Shown: piece by piece, positions 12,976-17,033 of the stretch
How the letters are laid out: each line of letters opens with the position of its first letter
Numbering within the stretch: position 1 is the stretch's first letter
Source of the DNA: an uncultured Ruminococcus sp.
GTDB lineage: Bacteria > Bacillota > Clostridia > Oscillospirales > Ruminococcaceae
NCBI GenBank assembly: GCA_945835085.1
Contig: CAMAIG010000007.1
Span: 1 to 17,033, forward strand
Direction of reading: 5' to 3'
Length of the DNA stretch: 17,033 nt
Made by a program: the position numbers and the translations under genes
Notes under the pieces: model-generated
The model's input: the letters and a program-made list of their open reading frames with translations, nothing else
What the model was told of the DNA's origin: nothing
The model's database searches: none

Positions 12976-13977
12976 GTGAATAAGGTAAAGCCTTTGTTTT
13001 TTATCATTGGTGCTGCAGGTGTGATACTCCTGCTTGCCATCGGATTTTTTTCCTATGGCTGGTTTGTTTCAAACAAAATTGCCTCAGGAGATAGGACAGC
13101 ACTCAGAGCCACAGAGCCGGATTTTGAGCTTGGAGCAGTAGACAGCAGCGGTGTCTTTGACGAATATCTTGCCGAAGAAGACGGAACTGTGATATCCGAT
13201 GTTAAAACAGAGAGTTTTCTTGAAAATCTGTTTGACAAAATTTCTCCTTCTGCAACAGGCGGAGGAAAAAACGAGATCAAGTGGCTTATGAGCAGCCAAA
13301 GCAACTTTAACAACTATTCCGGAGAAAATGCAGAACAAGGCATACAGCCCGGAAGCTCGGGCAAGCTGTCGTTTTATGTTATTGCAAAGCGTGATACGGC
13401 GCTTGATATTACCTTTTCCCTTGATACAATACTGTATAACACCGAAGCCCTGCCGATAGACGGCAGCAATCCCGATAATTCGGAATGTATAATTGCCGAT
13501 GACGAGCCTGTGGCAAAGCTTTCGGAGGGTCATATTCTGTTTTTCAAGAATTATGATGACGTGAAAAAGCAGTATTCCGACAGGATAACAGACGGCAGGT
13601 TTGTTTTTTCCAAGCCCGACGCAAAGTCAGGAACTGCGTATAAGGTGGATATTTACTGGATATGGCCCGACGTGGCAGATCAGCTCATTTTGCCCGAAAA
13701 TGACCTTTGCTTTGCCTCAAAGGGATATGAAAAGATCATTTCCGATGCCGATACGGCGGAATTTATAACAAAGATCATTGATTCTCCCGAAAGCTTTTTT
13801 GCGGATACTGCCTTTGATATTCGGGGAATGCTCGACAATGTTTCACAGGGTACTGCGTCCTCGGGATTTAACAGTGAATATTACAATTTTCTTAATGCTA
13901 AATGGAATGAAGCAGATCAGCTGATAGGCAAAAGAGTAGGATTTATTGAACTGCAGGTTTCCAATATTGATCCATAA
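12976..13977 (+). CDS. secreted protein with SipW-type signal (F-S-Y-G-W-F)
   Basis: A 333-residue protein. The hydrophobic segment (about 5-27) ends F-F-S-Y-G-W-F-V-S-N-K, a variant of the T-Y-A-W-F signal of SipW substrates. The mature part is acidic with beta-strand-like stretches such as G-S-S-G-K-L-S-F-Y-V-I and Y-K-V-D-I-Y-W-I-W, and contains the ordered motif F-N-N-Y-S-G-E-N. No named domain was recognised. GTG at 12976 is favoured because AGGGAG (12961-12966) is then 9 bases away; an in-frame ATG at 12967 abuts that site and would add three residues. It is the first of three consecutive secreted proteins after the second peptidase, probably a fibre subunit or an assembly factor. Confidence 0.72.
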   Translation: MNKVKPLFFIIGAAGVILLLAIGFFSYGWFVSNKIASGDRTALRATEPDFELGAVDSSGVFDEYLAEEDGTVISDVKTESFLENLFDKISPSATGGGKNEIKWLMSSQSNFNNYSGENAEQGIQPGSSGKLSFYVIAKRDTALDITFSLDTILYNTEALPIDGSNPDNSECIIADDEPVAKLSEGHILFFKNYDDVKKQYSDRITDGRFVFSKPDAKSGTAYKVDIYWIWPDVADQLILPENDLCFASKGYEKIISDADTAEFITKIIDSPESFFADTAFDIRGMLDNVSQGTASSGFNSEYYNFLNAKWNEADQLIGKRVGFIELQVSNIDP

Positions 13978-13995
13978 ATTTGCGGAGATGTTTAA

Positions 13996-14676
13996 ATGAA
14001 AAGCAATGTTATGAAGTGCGGTATAAGGCGGCTGCTTGTCACTGCTCTGGCAATGGTCACGGTGATAGCGGGAGCGGCATCGGCTTATGCATGGTTTACA
14101 AATCAGCGAAGGCTTGCCACAATAACAAAGGTAAATTATCCTTCGGCGCTTGTGATAGGTGCAGGTGCAAAGGAAAGCTCCATCAATATTGATATGGGCA
14201 GTATTGATGTTGAAGACGAATCGGGAAAAAAGGACCTTGTATTCTGTGTTTATTCCGAAGAGTCGGTGGAAAACTACAAGCTCCAGCTGGCACATACTTC
14301 CAATATTGATTTTGTGTACACGATATACAGCGCCGATGCGCATACCTCCGACCCCGGCGGCGACAGAGTTGAATATATTGATGAAAGCGGTAATTCTCAT
14401 TTTTATACAAAAAAAGCCTCCCCACTGCAGGGAAGCTATCTTAACCTAAGCGGTAAAATTGCAGATAACAGTCTGCACGAAATGTCCTACGGCAAATATG
14501 ACAAGGTACAGAAAAATGCCGAACCTCTTTACTGGCAGACCGACAGCGTAATACAGCCCACAAATAACGATCTGTCGGGATTTGTTGATTATTATATCCT
14601 TGAGATAAGCTGGAATGAAAATGTTATAAACAATAAAGAAACCGATATGGTTTATCTTACGGCAGGCATGAGCTGA
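13996..14676 (+). CDS. SipW-cognate secreted protein (A-Y-A-W-F signal)
   Basis: A 226-residue protein. A basic start and hydrophobic segment (about 12-31) are followed by A-S-A-Y-A-W-F-T-N-Q-R-R, a clear SipW-cognate signal peptide, with cleavage expected at A-W-F. The mature domain begins with alternating hydrophobic strands (A-T-I-T-K-V-N-Y-P-S-A-L-V-I-G-A-G) and ends Y-Y-I-L-E-I-S-W-N-E-N, resembling a beta-sandwich of the TasA/camelysin kind. GCGGAG (13981-13986) is the ribosome binding site. It starts 18 bases after its neighbour and belongs to the same transcript. A minor subunit role is inferred. Confidence 0.75.
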   Translation: MKSNVMKCGIRRLLVTALAMVTVIAGAASAYAWFTNQRRLATITKVNYPSALVIGAGAKESSINIDMGSIDVEDESGKKDLVFCVYSEESVENYKLQLAHTSNIDFVYTIYSADAHTSDPGGDRVEYIDESGNSHFYTKKASPLQGSYLNLSGKIADNSLHEMSYGKYDKVQKNAEPLYWQTDSVIQPTNNDLSGFVDYYILEISWNENVINNKETDMVYLTAGMS

Positions 14677-14707
14677 TATTATTTTAAAGGAAAGGAATGA
14701 GCGCAGG

Positions 14708-15661
14708 GTGAAAAAGCAAGCCGAAAAAAACAAAAAACGTATATTCACAGCTGCAGTCATTTTTGCGCTTGTGTCCCTTATCTGCGGTATTGCCGTGAGT
14801 GCTGCATATATCAATCTTAACACGGTCAAGCGAGTTGTTTCCACTCAAGGAGCGGGAGGAACGCCCTTTTCATCGAATTACCTTTTGCTTGTGCCGAGAG
14901 ATACGACCTCCTATTCCATCAAAAATATCAACTGCCCCGAGGGAGCGGGAAGTGCTGAATTTGAAATAAATGTGTGCAACTACGTTCAGAACGACCCTTC
15001 AAAGATAAGCGAAAATGATATAAAATATTCGCTGACCCTTACACAGCTGAATAATGACGGAACGGTTAATACCGAAAGCTTTTCGGGCTTGAAGGTCACC
15101 GATGCAAGCGGAGCTTCCTTCACCTTTACAGACGGCGTTTGCTGTATATCCGATCAGCTTCTTCCGGGAAATGTTAAAACGGTCAACACATATTATGTTT
15201 CTGTCCCCAAGGAGATGGTAAACAATGTGGATCTTCGTGCAGAAGCAGAGCCCTCCGACAGCAGCTCTTACAGTGTTACAAACGGAAATAAGCTTGCAAG
15301 AAACTTTGTGTTTACCGAATACAATGCGCTGTCAAGCTCCTGGACAGGCGGCTTTAAGGAAACCTCAGCCGAGAATAATGACGCCTTTAATTACGTTATC
15401 CGAGGACAGGGAAAGGGAACTGTCACTCTCAGCTGGGACTCCGATCAGCTTGAGATAAGCGGTGTTTTTCTCGATAACTACGCTCTCAGAGATAAGGTGA
15501 CCTCTGAGGGAAACAGACGCTCACTGACTATTGATGTGGATTCAAATAACGGTCCAAACCGTTATGATATACAGTTCTATAAAACAAAGAACGGTGTTTA
15601 CACAAATATGACTGCGGTAAACGGATATGTAACTGTAAGCTTCAGTGAATCGGTTTCATAA
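14708..15661 (+). CDS. secreted or anchored beta-rich protein of the fibre operon
   Basis: A 317-residue protein starting with a lysine-rich region and a hydrophobic segment (about 12-33), then A-A-Y-I-N-L-N-T-V-K-R-V-V-S-T-Q-G and T-P-F-S-S-N-Y-L-L-L. The signal lacks A-W-F, so processing by a SipW-type enzyme is less certain and it might remain anchored. The rest is rich in Ser, Thr and Asn with beta-like alternation and no recognised domain; Cys75, Cys89, Cys144 and Cys145 are present. The start is GTG at 14708. A short frame, ATGAGCGCAGGGTGA (14697-14711), overlaps it and holds the better-placed ribosome binding site AAAGGAAAGG, suggesting coupled translation. It lies 31 bases after the previous gene. 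Confidence 0.68.
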   Translation: MKKQAEKNKKRIFTAAVIFALVSLICGIAVSAAYINLNTVKRVVSTQGAGGTPFSSNYLLLVPRDTTSYSIKNINCPEGAGSAEFEINVCNYVQNDPSKISENDIKYSLTLTQLNNDGTVNTESFSGLKVTDASGASFTFTDGVCCISDQLLPGNVKTVNTYYVSVPKEMVNNVDLRAEAEPSDSSSYSVTNGNKLARNFVFTEYNALSSSWTGGFKETSAENNDAFNYVIRGQGKGTVTLSWDSDQLEISGVFLDNYALRDKVTSEGNRRSLTIDVDSNNGPNRYDIQFYKTKNGVYTNMTAVNGYVTVSFSESVS

Positions 15662-15711
15662 CTATTTATGAGATCTTATATAAGCTTCATATTTTGATTG
15701 GAGTACCCTAT

Positions 15712-17033
15712 ATGAAAAGAAACAGAAAAAAATCATTGCTTGAGGCAGCCGCAGCGGCTGTAAGTATTTTTGCAATGATATTATCAAATACAGATCTTAT
15801 ATCAAATGAAATATATGCAGAGAATGCAGACGAGAGATACGAAGTAACCGCAAATACTGAGGTTCCCGACGTAACAGACGAAACCACCGAAACCACCGAA
15901 ACTACGGAAACCACCGAAACTACGGAAACCACCGAAACCACCGAAACTACGGAAACCACAGAAAATACGGAAACCACCGAAACTACGGAAACCTCCGAAA
16001 CTACAGAAACCACCGAAACTTCCGAGAGCGACGAAAGCGAAGAAACCGATGAGCCTGCATTTTTTGAAGCCGTTCCTTCGCGTATTACCATCAACTCGTC
16101 ACAGGACCTTGTAGAATATTCACACAATTATGCTTCCGACCCACAAACATATCAGAATATTGATGTGGAATTTGCATTAACACAGGGAAATCTCAGCGAC
16201 CCGGGAGATCTTAAAGACTTTTTGAGTATCGGAACTTCTGCATACCCTTTTGCTGCAAATATTATTGTCACATCCAGCATAGATCTTAGCATTGCTCTTG
16301 ACAAGCCTCTTTTTGCATATGTTATGGACTCTGCAAGGGTGGTGGATTCTGCAGGCTATCCCGCAAGCATTGAAATTATCAGGTCAGGCTCGGCAGATTC
16401 AGCCTTGTTTGCAGAAAATGTAATACATGACTCTGATGCAGCAGCTCCTGCCGTATGGAACATAGACATCGAAGGATATTCCGAGGACAGCTCCTTTGCA
16501 GCCGTTATCGGAACAATGGAGGATAATTCTGCTGTATCACTTTCCCTTGGCAATATGGGAAGTTCCACCGTTGTAAGCAGCAGTGACGCAGGACTTGCCT
16601 GCCGCATTATGGGGGAGAATTCCTCCCTCACTGTAAGCCTGTCGGGTTCAACTGCAGAGTGCAGCGTGACCTCCGCCAATGGCAATGCAGGCGGTATGGT
16701 CGGAACAATGGAAAACGGTTCTTCGCTCAACTTCAACAGTCAGGTAAGTTTCAGCACAAATGTTACCTCCGGTCAATACGCAGGAGGACTTGTAGGTCAT
16801 GGGGAAAATGCAGCGGTAATTTTTTCCGGAACTGCAAATCTCTCGGGAAATATCAGCGGCGGCTTGGCTACGGGCGGCGTATTCGGCTATTACTTTAATT
16901 CAAAGGAAAACAACAGCTTTGATGTTACAGGCTATAATGTGAACTGCACTCTGAACGGTGAAAATTCAGGCGGTATCTTCGGCAAGCTGGAGAACAGCGG
17001 AAATATGACAGTAACCGGTTCGGGAACTCACTC
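15712..17033 (+). CDS. large surface protein, 5' part: (ETT)n stalk and GLUG-like repeats
   Basis: Open from ATG 15712 to the window edge: 440 residues, no stop. A signal peptide (about 1-37: basic start, hydrophobic A-A-A-A-A-V-S-I-F-A-M-I-L, then I-Y-A-E) is of ordinary type, not T-Y-A-W-F. Residues 57-104 are 16 copies of E-T-T or close variants, a low-complexity Thr-rich spacer. After about residue 260, repeats of about 31 residues begin with A-A-V-I-G (263), A-C-R-I-M-G (296), G-G-M-V-G (327), G-G-L-V-G (358), G-G-V-F-G (388) and G-G-I-F-G (420), resembling the GLUG repeats of bacterial surface adhesins and suggesting a beta-helix. GGAG (15700-15703) is the ribosome binding site. It is the last visible gene of the operon, 50 bases after its neighbour, and could be the adhesin or cell-surface partner of the fibre. 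The C-terminal anchor is not visible. Confidence 0.78.
   Translation, partial: MKRNRKKSLLEAAAAAVSIFAMILSNTDLISNEIYAENADERYEVTANTEVPDVTDETTETTETTETTETTETTETTETTETTENTETTETTETSETTETTETSESDESEETDEPAFFEAVPSRITINSSQDLVEYSHNYASDPQTYQNIDVEFALTQGNLSDPGDLKDFLSIGTSAYPFAANIIVTSSIDLSIALDKPLFAYVMDSARVVDSAGYPASIEIIRSGSADSALFAENVIHDSDAAAPAVWNIDIEGYSEDSSFAAVIGTMEDNSAVSLSLGNMGSSTVVSSSDAGLACRIMGENSSLTVSLSGSTAECSVTSANGNAGGMVGTMENGSSLNFNSQVSFSTNVTSGQYAGGLVGHGENAAVIFSGTANLSGNISGGLATGGVFGYYFNSKENNSFDVTGYNVNCTLNGENSGGIFGKLENSGNMTVTGSGTH
15880..16023 (+). repeat. sixteen 9-bp tandem repeats encoding Glu-Thr-Thr
   Basis: Units of GAAACCACC and GAAACTACG with small variants (GAAAATACG, GAAACCTCC, GAAACTTCC) run without gaps for 144 bp inside the surface-protein gene. 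All changes keep the frame. Such arrays often vary in copy number through slippage. Confidence 0.9.

Noticed and set aside
15708..16127. 139-residue minus-strand frame with V-V-S repeats
   Set aside because: It is the antisense image of the (ETT)n array in the surface-protein gene; no ribosome binding site and no promoter.
4386..17033. Sortase-assembled or type IV pili
   Set aside because: No LPxTG-type sorting signal, sortase, prepilin-type signal, PilT/PilB ATPase or PilC-like protein was seen; the signals are of the SipW type.
1..17033. CRISPR array, tRNA, rRNA, insertion sequence or phage attachment site
   Set aside because: No spaced direct repeats of CRISPR type, no tRNA cloverleaf, no rRNA-like stretch and no transposase or integrase frame was recognised on either strand.

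Overview
The window looks like chromosome of an anaerobic, Ruminococcus-like member of the Clostridia. Moderate GC, consensus sigma-A promoters, strong AGGAGG-type ribosome binding sites, a pyruvate formate-lyase start, a flavodiiron protein and SipW/TasA-type surface genes all fit. The genus is inferred from gene content only.

Left part (1-4270): anaerobic metabolism and redox defence. On the minus strand, a small protein with a glycyl-radical-like RITGYL motif, related to the C-terminus of anaerobic ribonucleotide reductase, lies just upstream of the start of pyruvate formate-lyase (cut by the window edge). On the plus strand follow a Crp/Fnr-family regulator, a thioredoxin-like protein, a small BFD-like [2Fe-2S] protein, a flavodiiron protein (FprA) and a GNAT acetyltransferase, separated by clear terminators and promoters. 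Two near-identical 15-bp palindromes sit at the same distance (class II activator position) from the -10 boxes of the glycyl-radical operon and of the thioredoxin operon. They are the likely operators of the neighbouring Crp/Fnr regulator. A decayed fragment of a response-regulator receiver domain (minus strand) marks the border with the next block.

Right part (4287 to the end): one run of thirteen same-strand genes, starting from a good promoter and mostly separated by 5-50 bases. It encodes (1) a SipW-cognate, TasA/camelysin-like secreted protein, followed by a hairpin terminator; (2) a catalytically dead EAL-domain protein; (3) a membrane-anchored beta-rich protein sharing a C-terminal motif with the first; (4) a SipW-type signal peptidase; (5) a membrane-anchored McrB-like AAA+ ATPase; (6) a DUF2357/McrC-like protein whose C-terminal half is a long charged helix; (7) a second SipW-type signal peptidase; (8) a small single-pass membrane protein; (9) a small lysine-rich coiled-coil protein; (10-12) three more secreted or anchored proteins, two with clear SipW-type signals; and (13) the start of a large surface protein with an (ETT)n stalk and about 31-residue GLUG-like repeats that continues past the window.

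The block reads as a dedicated export and assembly system for a surface fibre or matrix. Two peptidases process several small beta-rich subunits. A membrane ATPase and its helical partner may drive or gate assembly, a degenerate EAL protein may serve as an adaptor, and a large repeat protein may be the adhesin or tip. Pairing McrB/DUF2357-like proteins with SipW/TasA-like proteins, with no sign of a restriction nuclease, is the most unusual feature. Its function is inferred from layout, not shown.
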